From: Glandiceps talaboti
Lineage: Eukaryota; Hemichordata; Enteropneusta; Spengelidae
Assembly: GCF_964340395.1 (NCBI RefSeq)
Contig: NC_135563.1
Location: 5,681,922 to 5,745,921 of the forward strand
Length of the DNA: 64,000 nucleotides
Reading direction: 5' to 3'
This document shows positions 18,249 through 31,600 of the stretch, one piece after another (the first letter of the stretch is position 1; each line of letters begins with the position of its first letter). The notes beneath the pieces were generated by a model. That model was not told the DNA's origin. It did not search any database and was given only the letters and a program-made list of their open reading frames with translations. Position numbers and translations under genes: made by a program.

Positions 18249-19065
18249 CTAGATTCGTTGTTCTAGAAGACACGGTGAATTTTCCACCAGAATATTTAAG
18301 ATTGAGATTTAAGATCATGCCATATGTAAATGTTCATGTGTAAGACAAGTGTTGATCACACCATTGGAAAATTAAGCACTGATTTGAATTCGATAATCAA
18401 CAACTTACACTCTTTGTCATAAAAGCTTAGCATTTGGGTGTTTGAGACACACACAATTCTTGTTTGAGACACACTGGTCATAAGAGCTGTCTGTATTTAA
18501 TTGTAATAATTGACACTTAACAGTTTATTTCGTTTAGCGAAATTTAAATTTGTCCGAACACTGTGCTTCTGTCATGATATTTTGCTGATTTTCTGCTTGC
18601 CTTACTTCTTAATTCGGATCAAATAATTCATCTTGGTGTTTTCTTTGAATCACATTTGTTACTTATAATTTTAAGTGCCTATTTAACAATGATTTGAAAG
18701 TATCCGACACAAACATTTATGTAAAGTTACACACACAAAAACCTTACTTACAGAAAATTATAGTCCCCCAAGATCATTCCAGCATATATAATTCTGTTAT
18801 TGAATATTTTATGGAGAACGGAAGCGCTTGTAATTGAGAAAAGATAGTCAGTGAATAGCAAGTATGTGTCAAAAAATAAATTCGTCCCATGCACTCAGCA
18901 GTTTTCACTACAATCATCTGACAGGCAGTCATCATTCAGTCATTCATGCGAAAGCTTGAATGTGAAGACGGAAATAAGTCTGTTCCAAACCAAGTTTGCC
19001 GAGACAGTAGGGCTACGTTCAACAGACACTAGACAGGTCGCCCGCGGACTTTCCAATACGTTTTG
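18249..19065. other. Intergenic, no feature seen
   Basis: AT-rich sequence between the LTR fossil and the MITE. I see no gene or clear repeat. Confidence 0.5.
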
Positions 19066-19344
19066 TTTCTGAACTAGACTGTCGACAGTCGTTCGTGCCT
19101 TTTTTGCCATGTTTCATCTAAACACAAAGTCGTCGCCTCGCTCCGTAGCACTGAATACATTTTGTACTAATGCGTACTGATAGGAACTGCGAGTGCCGAA
19201 GGCACCGTGACGAACTCGTGCCTTCCGCACTCGCTGATCAATCAGTACGCGGTTATAGATCGGATCGGAGCGAGGCGACGACTTTAGTTTTAGGTAAAAC
19301 GTAGCAAAAAGGCACGAACGACTGTCGACAGTCTATTTCTGAAC
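19066..19344. mobile_element. 261-bp palindromic MITE with 9-bp target-site duplication
   Basis: The element spans 19075-19335 and is flanked by TTTCTGAAC on both sides (19066-19074 and 19336-19344). The terminal inverted repeats are perfect for 30 bp, starting TAGACTGTCGACAGTCGTTC. The outermost bases also contain the self-palindrome GACTGTCGACAGTC. The inverted match continues inward (GTCGTCGCCTCGCTCCG). A 9-bp duplication fits Mutator-like elements, which is an inference. It sits just upstream of the LINE fragment. Confidence 0.9.
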
Positions 19345-19388
19345 GAGCAATTGCCACTTAATTTAAAGCCTCGCGGGATCTACTTTCT

Positions 19389-20950
19389 ATGGTTAACAAG
19401 GCCAGAAAGCAATCACAGTACAAGTATATGTGGACAAAGAATGGTAGAATATATGTAAGAAAAGACCAAAGTGACGACCCAGTTATTATCAGGGTTGAAG
19501 ATGACATCAGAAAAATTCAGTAGGATCTGTTGTGTGCTAAGTAGCTTGCTAACTGAACAATGATAAATAAGACATTCATGCTTTCAATAATGAAAACTAC
19601 ACTCTGTCACCTTTGGACCATGGAGTTTACCAGTAAATTTGCCACTAAATACGACAAATCTCACATATTAATATTAGATCACTTAGGAAAAACTTCGATA
19701 TTTTGAAAATGAGGATTGTATCAAACAAAATTTCAAAATCATTGGTTTATCTGAAGTATGGCATCTGGACAACCAACACTTTGCTAATTTACATAACTAT
19801 TCATTGGAACTGAACTGTAGAAATTCTGGTAGAGGCGGCGGTGCAGGTGCATATACACTAGTATTCACACGTCCACCAAATATCGAATGTTTGGACTATT
19901 CCGTATTTCACTCTGATTGTTTATGGTGAGAATTACTCGCCCAGATTAACACGATCCATAAAGTCAAAGTCGATAAAAAAATGCATTTTGATGGGTGCTT
20001 TTAATGTAGATTATTGTAGTAGGGATAATCAGATCAGAGTAACCAACTAATTTCTATATTGCAGTGTTTACACCTTGAGGAGATTATCTCGGTCCTTACT
20101 CGCATTACTTGCAATTCATCAACTGTTATTGATCACATATATACAAATATTAGCACGGATAGAATTCATGCCGGAATTATTCAAACTGACATGTCGGACC
20201 ATTTACCTACTATGTGCTATTTTTGAAAACTTCGACATTGATTCGCTAAACACCAGACCTGTCCTTACAAGAAATTTTAAATCTTATAAGTATGATCATT
20301 TTATAAGTGATCTGCAAAACGTGTCCTGGCAACCTGTATACAATGCCTCTGATACGGACTCTGCTTTCAATTCATTCACGGATATATTTACTGCTACATG
20401 CAATAATCATGCCCCCTAGGTCTAAGAACCCTTAAACTAAAAAGGAAAAGTAGTCCATGGATTACAAAAGCAATAAAAAAATTGATAAATATAAAACATA
20501 AAATTATATTCTAAAGTCATTGCAAGTCAACATGAAGCTTGTGCTGTAGCGAAATATACATGTACATCTTACCGTAATCTGCTTACAAGTGTACTGAGGA
20601 GTGCAAAAAAGAAGTATTTTGTAGATTTGTTAACCTTTAACAAAAACAACCCCAGAAAAACGTGGAATGTCATAAATAATTTAATTGGTAAACAACACAG
20701 TGTTTCTATATTCCCAGAAAATGTGGAGAGTTAATGGCAACAGCCACCGCGTAACAGACCAGGGTGAAATAGAAAAGGGATTTAATGAACACTTTGTCAA
20801 TGTAGGTAGACAGTTGGCTGAGACTAAATTCCGAAGACAGATATTGATTTTAGGCAAGTTCTCTGTCAACTTCTGCAGCATACGTTTTTCCGACAACGGA
20901 ACTTGATGTATGTAATCCTCTGAAAACCCTAGATCCCAAAAAAAGATCAT
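19389..20950 (+). mobile_element. LINE fragment with ORF1 tail and AP endonuclease, decayed
   Basis: ATG 19389 to TAG 19524 encodes a 45-residue piece including YKYMWTKNGRIYVRKD, typical of the end of a LINE ORF1. About 200 bases on begins an endonuclease-like region: IIGLSEVWHL near 19740, then PTRIT-type residues as LTRITCNSSTVIDHIYTN near 20090-20155, and MSDHLPT near 20190. After that comes the linker before the reverse transcriptase (SPWITKAI near 20450, KKYFVDLL near 20610). The endonuclease is split by frameshifts and stops, the 5' end is incomplete, and the sequence ends before the reverse transcriptase core. The clade is not resolved. Confidence 0.7.
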
Positions 20951-21726
20951 TCAATGGCCAGTGCTTCACATATATTGCACTTTGGGACAAAAGTTGAAAG
21001 TTCTGTGATGGTAATCCTCATAGATATTTTGTAGAAGAAGTTAATCTAAATTGTTCTACTCTTCCGTTTTGTGAAGGATTACTGTGCAATATATACTTTT
21101 GACACTACATGTGATTGACAATACAAATCACCCCATCTCATCAGATTCCAGTTTCTATTATACATAGTAGGTGAGAGCACCTCAAGTTCTCTAACATACC
21201 AGTGACTTTACTATATCTGCAATAGTAATGCCACTATACCAATGTTGCGGACACTACGTACGTGACCCACTTTTGTATCATGCGAAACTCGTTCCATTTA
21301 AAACTTACATGTACATTAACTGTAGCTTTCAGAAGCTGACGGTGAGATATTGTAGTATAGAGCGATATTTAGATCGTCTAAATAGTGGATAATTGATAAA
21401 ATTTAGATATAGATTTAGACACTTTAAACTTCTAGCTACACTTTCTACTCTGGCTAAAACGCAATGCCGCACATTACTAAACAAAGCACGGTCAAACAAA
21501 TAACACCACATATCTTGAAAATTATAGACCAAACAAATTCACCAATTCTTTTGTAAGCAAATTATAATAACAAAGAAATCAAGCCGGTATTATATGATTC
21601 ACAGTAGATTGGACCATATAGTCGTGTAGGGTCTATGGATTGGACACGACATACACAGTTCTGAACTTTCTCTCTGCAAACAAGTGTACGACTGATTAGA
21701 ATATTGAGCTAGTGACGCATGTTTTG
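20951..21726. other. Upstream region of ZDHHC16-like B
   Basis: No gene is seen. This is the presumed 5' flank of paralogue B. Confidence 0.5.
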
Positions 21727-21734
21727 TGACGTCA
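21727..21734. promoter_or_regulatory. CRE-like palindrome TGACGTCA
   Basis: A perfect CREB/ATF consensus 85 bases upstream of the ZDHHC16-like B start codon, in a locally GC-richer stretch. The position fits a core promoter site; the function is inferred. Confidence 0.4.
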
Positions 21735-21818
21735 CTTTGTTCTGTGTCCTTCCGTCTTCGATCGCTGGGTCTGCTTCCATGACCTACAGAGCACAGATCG
21801 ACCCGTGATTCAAACGAA

Positions 21819-24800
21819 ATGCGACGTTATCTTGAGATAGCCTTCCTAACAGTACGGTCGCTATCACCCAGTGTACGGCGATTAACTTCCATTTTCATCG
21901 ACGACAAGGCCATCAGACACCTTGGGGTTGTGAGTATATAATAGCCTTCGCTGCAGTATAGGCACTGACATGTTTTGGTATATTGCCTGACAATCACTGG
22001 GCCACTTGTTATGTGGGGTAACACGGTATTCACTTGCTCCAGACTCCTAATGCATATTTATACGAGAGTTCTTTACCCAAGCGAATGATTTGTAGAATTT
22101 TACATCTTAATTTTTCACTGAAAGTGTAAGCTTTCTGTTTTGCAGTGTTTTATCAGAGTGAAATGTACTGTTTTCACTTAGTACTGTCGCACTGTATTTT
22201 AATGTCCCATAGAGTGCACGTGTTTTAATTCGCTCATGGTAATTTACGTATTTGGATCTTTTGTCAGTCTCCTCAACGTTATGCTTACCAGGAGTCAGCT
22301 ACAACCACCACCACCACTCCCACCCACCCACGCCTCCCCGCGCGCCAGCGTCTGCAAACCGGTTGCCATAGCACTCTCGGAAATCTATATAAATGACCAG
22401 GGTAGCAACTGACATGTCCTCGTAATCGGTGTTGTACTGGGGTATTAGCGTTACAGTAAACAATACATGCAAGAAGGTGAATACAATTTACATTTATGCA
22501 TGGTGAACGGTCTCTCATTACATAGTTCCATAAAGGGATATACTTGGTAGTCACTCTGTAAACAACTTAACAAGCTGTGCCCCCCCCCCCCCCCGTTTTA
22601 TCCTAAATGACACCTCAGTAAGACACATCAGAAAAAGTTTCAGGAATGCGAATACAAAATGTACCTATAAAAGTGAAATCAGAAAAAAATGACAAAAGTC
22701 TAAGCAATTTGTGTCAAAAATAATGTTTCATTTCTTCACTATATGTTTGACATGCAACATTAAATCTGTCTTTAAGAAATCTGAAAACTTCTTGTATGTC
22801 AGATGGGCTGACAGACAGTGTCTGACAGCTTTTATATGCAAAGGGTCCATAGAGTTGTCAAATTCTTAGCATGTTGTTGATGCTATTTTGACATTTTGTA
22901 TTGTATTGTATGATTGTAATGTATTGTAATATATCGTGTTTTCTTTTTTTTCTTTTTTGGCTTCCCTTCTTGTGAAGGCTTAATAAATAAAGAAAATGTG
23001 AATTTATAATGCACATTTCCTCCTGAGACCTCAAGGGCTCTCAAGGAGGCACTTACAATTATTACTTCCTCAACTCCCTTGGGAGCATACAATCCATCAC
23101 AGCCTCTTTAGGCGTATAGCATTCACATTGCAACCTCTATCCTACCAGGTCCCCAATTATACAGCTGGGTTAACTGAGGCACAATCATGGTTCAAATCTT
23201 GCCCAAGGACTTTAGCCACTCAGAAGCAAATGGCTGTGACAACATTAGCTATTCCTGTAGGCATACTAAAATAGCAATTTAAAAAAAATGTGATAACAAA
23301 ATTGCCAGTAGAAATAAAATCATTCTGATTATAATGTTTATGTTGTATTTTCACAGGCATTTGTATTCTGTGTGATTCTTCTAGTTACAATAGTGGTGGC
23401 CATTTACTATGCTTATTTTGTCCCCTATATGTCTACGTATGGTGTACACTGGCGTGCATTTCATCTAATATTTGGACATTATTTATTAGTAAACATTGTC
23501 TACCATTACTACAAAGGTGTGCGCACGTCACCAGGAAAACCTCAAGAAGTAAGAAATATGATTTAAAAAGTTGGATTTGTGTGTGAGTTTGTTTGCTGTT
23601 TCAATAACAATCTATTTGTAATGATAATCTTTGATTTTCACTGTCTCCAGGGAGATATAGATAGTTGCATAAATGATGAGAAAAATGAAATTTCTATGGT
23701 TTAAAAAGTTTTACAATTTTCATGTTTTTATACAACTCATTTTTTGCAATTGCTTGTGACCTCATGTTTTTTTCTTTCCCTAACTAACCTACTCTGAAGC
23801 CTGAAAAAGAGTATCTTAAGTACTGATAATAAAAGTACCATGCACAAGCAAAGCTGAATGCCTAATTGTTCAAAGTCATAACAATGCATGTCTGTGTCAT
23901 CAGTTCTGCAGTTCCTTAAATGTGAGTCAAAATGTTCAAAATTGAAATAGCCATTATCTTTTTTTGTGTGAAAATTATGAATTGCACTTGCAGAAAGTTT
24001 TTTGATGTAAGGTTTTGACAATTTTGCTTTATTGCAGGAACATGTAGACAGAATAGATACCATACCTGTGTGTAAAAAGTGCCAATCACCGAAACCACCT
24101 CGAACCCATCATTGTAGTGTATGTAATAGATGTGTACTCAAGATGGACCACCATTGTCGTATCCTTGTTAGCAATATTTACAGTATTGTATGGTAGGTGA
24201 TGCATGATAACCAATACTGAGGGAATACAGTACAGTGAATTTCACAACACCATTCAGCTTTTCTGTTTGATACAACCATGCAGAAACCAACAAGATATTG
24301 GACATGCTACATTTCAATAGCAAGATCACATTTTTTGCTACGTTTAGTCTAAATGCAATAAACCATTTAAATGTATTGCAACTCCATGCAGACATTCGAG
24401 TGGCAATGTTTTGCTTAGTGAAGGGTGTGTAAAATGTCCTTTACAGTGTTCATGTGATGTCTGTATGGGGGCATGTGTAGTTCTTTCCACTTAGACAAAA
24501 TGTAACAAGAGGCTAGTACTCATTCAATTTTGCTGAATGGTATCGTGAAATTCGTTGTATATACATGTACACAAATTGAAGTTGCCCCTTCATTATCACC
24601 AGATGTTGGTATTGTTATTACACCCATATAACTCTCAGATTACCATTGGTTGGTGGTCTGAGTGTATCTGCATGAATAATACATTGCATAAGGCCTGTTT
24701 TGTACTATCGTTTTCCTTTTGTATAAATAAAATATAAAATTAAAGCAAAAACGTTGCAAAAATGAAGTTAAACCCTGTACTCAAACTAAACCATTTTGGT

Positions 24801-27800
24801 GACCTGATGATGCTGTATTATTATAGAATGAAAGTTAGATATTTGAGAGAATTGTGTTTTCTTTTTTCAAAATATATATTAGTCTGTTAGGTACGCCATG
24901 ATGTGATGCCCTCACATATCGGTCAACCCCTTTCATGGAGACAGAAGTGCGACATGACGTATTATATTACAGTCTAAAAATCAAAATGTATGGATGAAAA
25001 TTATACATGTAAATGACTATACATCACTTTCATCACTAGATATATTATTTTGTTATATCTTTTCCTTGACCAAGGTAATACAGCATGGCTTAATAACTGT
25101 GTTGGTCATTATAATCACCGATATTTCCTACAATTTTGTATATTCATGTGGATTGGTACAGTCTATGTTAGTATCTCAGTATGGCCACTATTTTATCAAG
25201 AATTCTTTGGTACTCCAGTAAGTATGATGAATGTATTCATGATCTTACAATTGCAATGCAGTTTTTAAACCAATGACTGACATCTTTCTGCTGAATACTC
25301 TCACATCTCTCCAACTAAACAATTTTTAATATAAAGTTTGTTAACATTCTTCCTTTCTTTGGAGACATTAACTTTGCTACATCAAAAGAGAACAAAAAAA
25401 AAGATGTATGAAATAAAATGCATTTAAAGAGTACAACATAATGACCCAGGGAGCTTAAAGCTGCACCTGGAACACTTTTTGAAACTGTTTTTTTTTTTAA
25501 ATGTTATAACATAATATCGTACATGCTGCACAGTATTGAGTCACCTGTGAGTAAATATATTTGTGCAGCTGTACACATAGTATGGTACAATTCCAATGAA
25601 ATTGATTTTTCAGTCTGCACCCATTCTTTTTGTAACTACCTCAAGTAATCTTGAATCTTCTTTAGTTTATTTTTTTATCTGGTGAGATAGATTTCATTCA
25701 TTCATTTAAATTTTCACTTATTATATAATTCACTCCATAGTATTTCATTTTTTTTTCAATTCAATAGAAACATTCCAGTATTGAAGGAGAAGAAATAGAG
25801 AAATTATCACTATATCACAAACTATATCATGAAAGCATACAACTAGAGTGGTCTGTATGTGTTTGTGTTTTCTTTTTACTTGGTGGTCTCATAGTGTGGC
25901 ATATGCGGTTGATTACCAGGGGAGAGACAAGTGTTGAAGCCCGTATCAACGAAAGTGAAACAAAAAGACTTAAACAATTAGGTTGTGTAAGTATTACTTG
26001 TTGGTAATTTATTTGTCTCTGTTTTTAAAATTAAAAGTTTTAATTTCCTGTATGCTCAAATATTAGTAAGATATGGATCAATGGAGGGGAGGGTACGTGC
26101 CAGAAAATAGTGAGGGATATGCCATTTTGGCACTGGTATAATTATTTCTCAACAATTTTGTTGAGACAGATATAATAGCAAGACAAATTTGACACTCACA
26201 ATACGACTACATTTGAAAGTTTTTCCCTTTCTAAAGTTACATGTGATCTTCTTACAAGTCAAAAAGTTCACATGAAATTTTCTGTGCTAACTGTTCTAGA
26301 ATGACTTATTTTGTGTCTTGGTTGGGCAAGCAATAATCAGGGATGTAATGCATGTATACATGTACATATAAAGTATTGTGTTGTTAAATGTAACTACTTC
26401 TCACTAGTCTGGACCCAAAATGGTTACTTATCATATCAGTTTTTGCAGCTTACATACTAGTAATTACCATTTGAAGTGGCCATATGGCTGAGTATTGGGT
26501 ATTTATTTGGGGTTTTTAATTTATAAAACAATTTGTTAGTGTACATGTACGTTACTGACAAACTTTTTACACAATTTTATTAATTTTGTTGCAATTTATT
26601 GAGTTACAAACAAGGACTTGGCATATGTTGTTTCACATTGATTTTTCAAATAGGATGCCATGATAAACCAGTTTTATAAATTCAAAATTCTAAATAATTT
26701 TTAAAATACCAATAATCAGACATTGTACATGTTAATCAGTGGTCGATCTTATCCATTAGTATAGTAATAACAGTTTGAATTGTGATCACCATTGAGGGCG
26801 CTGATTTTTGGGTGTGGAACCAAAAATCAATTTGATTTAATTTATCATGCATGAAAAAATATGCTCATCTATAGACAATTCAACCTTGTTCAATGTGTAA
26901 TTTATTGTATCTAACAAAACATTTTCAAAAAATATGTTCAGTTGCAGCTAGTGTAGATCTTAAAGAGGAGAAACTGATGAATAATCATATACGAAATACA
27001 TCAAATTTATGAAGTTAACCATGTCTGTGAGCTTTTTGGAATTTCTTCAAATGAAAATTTATCTGTGTTGGTAATGCAATGTATTACATTAATTTGTCAC
27101 TTTTCACTGTTTTATACATTTTATTATTTTTTAGATATATCAAAATCCATATGACTTCGGTCCTCTTGAAAACTGGAGAAAATTTTTAGGACTTGGCAAC
27201 AAAAGGTGGGTATATATTAAACTGCAATATTATATATAAAGTAACATATCTTTAACATTCTAGATCTGAGAATGTATGTGACACTTGAATTTTTGTTGTT
27301 GAAATATGTATGAAATTTGGTTTGATCTCTCAAGTGCTAAATACTTTAGGGACAATCGCACAATGTCACTCAATGAGAGGAGGGGGTCTGGCATCAATGC
27401 GATTGCTGAACTTCATTTTTGCACTGCTAATCAAATTGAGAAAATGTTGCAGACGCTTTGTAGCAATTATGTGTGGCTAATGCTAGATAATGCAGAACCA
27501 GATAAACATATACATGCATTATTTTTGGTGCATATATCACTTTTTACTCAATGGCAGCTTTTTTTGTAGTGAACAATCACGATTCACCAATTAACTCAAA
27601 AACGTTAAATACATGGAGACAAGATTAAAGTGTCTACCCCTATATTGCCAGGTTCAAACTTTCTTTCTAGACATTCACCTTTGACCTAGACCTGGATCTT
27701 CAGGTTCAGTTACTGAAATTTAGCAATTCCCTGCATTAATTATCACAGAAACTGTAGTATTTATTTGTTGCCACCAATTTCTTTTAAATCATGACCCCAT

Positions 27801-28156
27801 TCAATCACATTTGGGGGGGGGGGGAATATGTCTTCTATGAAGACTTTTTGTAATCTGACATATGGGTTGCTAAATTAGGTCATAATGTGTAGGAAATCTT
27901 AACAGGTTGCACATCTGCAAGATAGATGATATCAGAATTAATAATTGCAAACATCTCCAAAATATACCACAGCACACATTATTCCACAAAGTTGACCATA
28001 ACCATCTCTTCCTTTGTTCACTATTTCCATTTCTTATTGTTTTTCAGGAGATTTTGGAGTCACATAGCAATTCCATCAGGGCACCTTCCGGAGGGTAATG
28101 GATACCAGTGGGATATAAACTATGCTAAGACAAACAATGGTATATTATATGTGTGA
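21819..28156 (+). CDS. ZDHHC16: ZDHHC16-like palmitoyltransferase, paralogue B (7 exons)
   Basis: Same enzyme family as gene A. Exons: 21819-21929, 23357-23548, 24038-24158, 25084-25217, 25768-25986, 27135-27205, 28048-28156, giving 318 aa. Every exon after the first has exactly the length of its counterpart in A (192, 121, 134, 219, 71, 109), which proves paralogy. An in-frame TGA 39 bases upstream supports the ATG, and the protein starts MRRY as in A. The catalytic DHHC is at residues 138-141, followed by [16 protein letters not shown]-terminal marks are ITRGETSVE and [11 protein letters not shown]. Identity to A is about 60 percent by eye, so the duplication is old. The sequence of B is closer to vertebrate ZDHHC16 around the DHHC core ([12 protein letters not shown]). 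Confidence 0.93.
23030..23235 (-). repeat. tRNA-derived SINE copy 2, truncated
   Basis: Intron 1 of ZDHHC16-like B. It shares GGGAGCATACAATCCAT, CAACCTCTATCCTACCAGG and GCCCAAGGACTTTAGCCACT with the other copies. It lacks the tRNA-like head. Confidence 0.7.
24159..25083 (+). other. U12-type intron 3 of ZDHHC16-like B
   Basis: The donor is GTATCCTTG. The branch-point consensus TTCCTTGAC lies at 25062-25070, 14 nt before the AG at 25082-25083. Its position and phase equal intron 3 of paralogue A, so the minor intron predates the gene duplication. Confidence 0.85.
26471..26710. mobile_element. TTAA-type palindromic MITE, copy 2, truncated
   Basis: Intron 5 of ZDHHC16-like B. It begins TTGAAGTGGCCATATGG and then follows the family sequence (TATTTATTTGG, AATTTATAAAACAATTT). 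The right end is lost. Confidence 0.65.
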
Positions 28157-28189
28157 CAGTAGTCCTGGCCATAAACATACATTAGATAT

Positions 28190-28195
28190 AATAAA
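28190..28195 (+). promoter_or_regulatory. Proximal polyadenylation signal of ZDHHC16-like B
   Basis: AATAAA 34 bases after the TGA stop. A second AATAAA lies at 29832-29837 and could serve a longer 3' UTR. Confidence 0.4.
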
Positions 28196-28344
28196 AAAAC
28201 AAACATTTTTCATATACAGAAAATTTGTTTTTATTAAAAATGTGCATGTTTTTTTAAATTTGATGAACATTAAGTTGAAGTGTATAATCATGATCATCAT
28301 GCAAGGTTTATACATTAAACAATCATCCAGGAATTGGCAGGAGT

Positions 28345-28697
28345 TTGAAGTGGCCTAATGGATGGCAAATTGGTATTTATTTTGGATTTTTAATTCATGA
28401 AATAACTTTACTGTGTTTTTTCCTACATGAACAAAAAACAAAATCTGAAACAACATATATCAAGTCCATACTTTTACTCAATAACTTGCAAAACCTTGAA
28501 AAATATGTAAAAAGTTTGTTATTGTACGTACAATAGCAAAAGTTTTTAGACACTTTTTGCCTTTTATTGAGTTACAAACAAGGACTTTGTATATGCTCTT
28601 CCACTTTCTGTTTTCAAGTGGAAAAATATAGTAAAGTTGTTTTATGAATTCAAAATTAAATACAAATACCAATTTATCATACATATGGCCATTTTAA
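28345..28697. mobile_element. TTAA-type palindromic MITE, copy 3
   Basis: Starts TTGAAGTGGCCTAATGG and ends ATATGGCCATTTTAA. It lies just downstream of ZDHHC16-like B, perhaps in its longer 3' UTR. Confidence 0.65.
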
Positions 28698-31600
28698 TTG
28701 TCATCAAATATCAGTTTCCACAGATTTTGTGGTACATGTACTGGTATGTACCGAGAGTTCGCCTGTCATGTGACTTTACTGGGAGAATTTACATATTTTA
28801 CATAAATGATAAATACATAACTCAAATCTCTTAAAAACTTCACTCATGGTGAGGGTGGCACGATACAGCATTTCTTACAGTCTATCCATGTATAAATAGT
28901 CATTCATGTGTTTATGGTATTTTCATATACTTGTGTATGTTTTGTTTGTGCATGTTTATTTTTTTTTATTTTTCACAAATATTTTTACAGCATAGTTTTT
29001 GGTCTCCCTTTGGAAATATGCATGTCAGCACACAAGAAATATACATGAAAACATGTGCTGTTGTTACTCTGTATTTCTTTCTGCTTAGGCCTGAAAAAAA
29101 AAATATGTGGATCCGATAATACTCAATTTTGAGAATAGATGGGGTAGATAGATTTTTGTCATATGTGAGTGTCTTAAGTTCTGGTATTTATGTTTTCCGT
29201 TGTTTTCCATATGGTCTCTGTGTTATTGGTTTCTTCCCATCATATGTACAGCCATTACAGATTGGAAGAACAGTTTTATATTGCCTTTTTAAGTTGATGT
29301 CAGTTTCCACATCCACTATTGCTTGCGAGACTTCACAATTTTCGTATTTTTATATAATTTTTCTTGAATATGTAAAAATAAGTTTAGGGTCAGCAATAAA
29401 AAACTAGGTGGGGTTGGATAACTGAAACCAAACAATTTTTTTAGGTTTTACTAAGTTATGAAATCAACAACATGAGATAATATCAATGCTGCTTATATTA
29501 CTCTACAGTAATGAAATATAAAAAATAAAGAATAATTGTATAACTTTTAATGTTTACATGATCTTTACAAAAAAAATGTAAACGAATGAGTATAATTTTT
29601 AAACTTAAAATATTGTGACGTTGTAAATATATATGTTCACATATTTTTGACAAAAAGTGTAAAAAGTTGGTATTTTAAAATTGTAAATATCATGAACTTC
29701 TAATTTATAGTCCATGTGAAAGCAATCTAAAATTGATTGGTTACATAAATATGATATATAAAAACGGTTTTCAGTACTGTATATCTAACTGTCTCAATTT
29801 CAATATTTGTGTTATTTTATTCACTGATATTAATAAAGATATGTTTCCTATGACAAAAGTTTGAATTGTTGATTTGATTTAAATTGTTGTTTTTATACTT
29901 CTGCCATACCCGTAATTCTAGCTGAGGTGCAGCCCTCCCCCCCCCCCCCCCAAACTTAAACTTGTTTCTGGTCAGTGTGCGAATCACCTAAATACCCAAG
30001 CGTAGGTCTATTATTTTCGTGCTTGTCCAGCCCATGCAGTCTGCAGATCTGGGGGGGGGGGGGGGGGGGGACAAAAATAACCCTACTCTCAGACCACTAA
30101 AAAGTTGTCTGAGCCCTACTTCAGTGAAGACAACTACAGAGCCAATCAAAACAAGCAAATGACATCAGCCCAACATACACACTTGCTCTAAAGTGCTAAA
30201 TAAAAAGAACAGTGACCGTCATAAATAGTAGCTTGAGTGACAGGTTTGTTGAGAATAATACACATTTTAAAAAAATCAGAGAGTTACATTAATCCAATTC
30301 ATTTGTTTACCTTCCCTATTTGTACCATGTTCCATTTGTCAATGGTCGGCGGTTGTACTTTGTGAGTAGAAATTTTCATTTGATAGTCGGAGGCCGTCAG
30401 GGGTTTGATTTACATTATTTTTGAACTACAAAACAAATGCTCACTACATCGTAGGGGTCAGAAATCACATATTTCCCTATATACAATTTTTTAGAGGCAC
30501 CTTTCAATAAGGATTAAAATTTCATTGAGATATTGTCTATATATATTAGAAAAATTGGTCCAGAACAAAAGAATGATCCCATGTATTTCATATCCTTTCA
30601 CTGATGCAAGGACCTACGATAAATAAAAATCCAATATGATACATTTCAGCTCTATCTTCGGCGTGGTTATATTTACAACAGAAGACATGCAAACAGTAAC
30701 AAGCGGAACTTAAGTCAACAATTGAATTAGATTAATAACACTCTTTCCTTAAAATAGCAACCTTCACAGAAAAATTTCAAGTTCTGTTTACGAATGTAGC
30801 TATCTATGAAAATAAGCTAGCCATAACGTTGTCATACCAACGACGTGCTGTGCAAAGTGTTATTAATTCAATTCATTTTTGCTCCACTTGTAAACGCTTA
30901 CATGTCTCCTGTCGTAGTGCTCATTGAAATGGGCGAATACTGAGCATGTCAAGATTAATACTGCGCGCTAGTTGGAATAACAAATTCAAAAGTACTGTTT
31001 TTTCATTGACTGTAAGTAACACACGTTGGTGGCGCCCCATATCAGTATCAGCACCATGCACACTGAGTCTGTCGAGACATTATCAATGTAAGGGCGGCCC
31101 TTTTTATTTTTCTGTTTCTCATCTCCCGACCGACCCTAATTTGCAGCTCCGACATCAGAAAAAAAAAAGTTTTTTTATTTCCGACCGACCCCTGAGCACA
31201 GCAAAATTGTAAGGTTCCTCATGGCATCTTAGACCAGTTCTGCCGAGGCCACGACCATGCGACATTGGCCCCCTAAAATTACAAATGACGCAATAATTTT
31301 CCCACCTTGCGTCATTTTACGGCAGACATCAAAATTATCTAAGTCCACGGCCGGACCAGGCCAGGCTCTGACTCGACGTCAATCCCACAAGAAGTATACT
31401 GACTGCATAAGGGAAAGTTTTGTTGACATCATATAAGATACAGTGACAACGCACAGTTCTATTGTTAACATAAAAAATGCCACAAAAAGATCAACTTTTA
31501 TAAACTTAATCTACAAATTGAAACATTAGAGGGAGTAGATGAGACGTCGAAATGGACGTCTCTCCTCACATGTTTTGTCTATCGTCACTGTCGTGACCTC

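Noticed and set aside
20075-20419. ORF of 114 codons as a host gene
   Set aside because: It overlaps a LINE endonuclease region read in a different frame (IDHIYTN, MSDHLPT), so it belongs to the decayed element.
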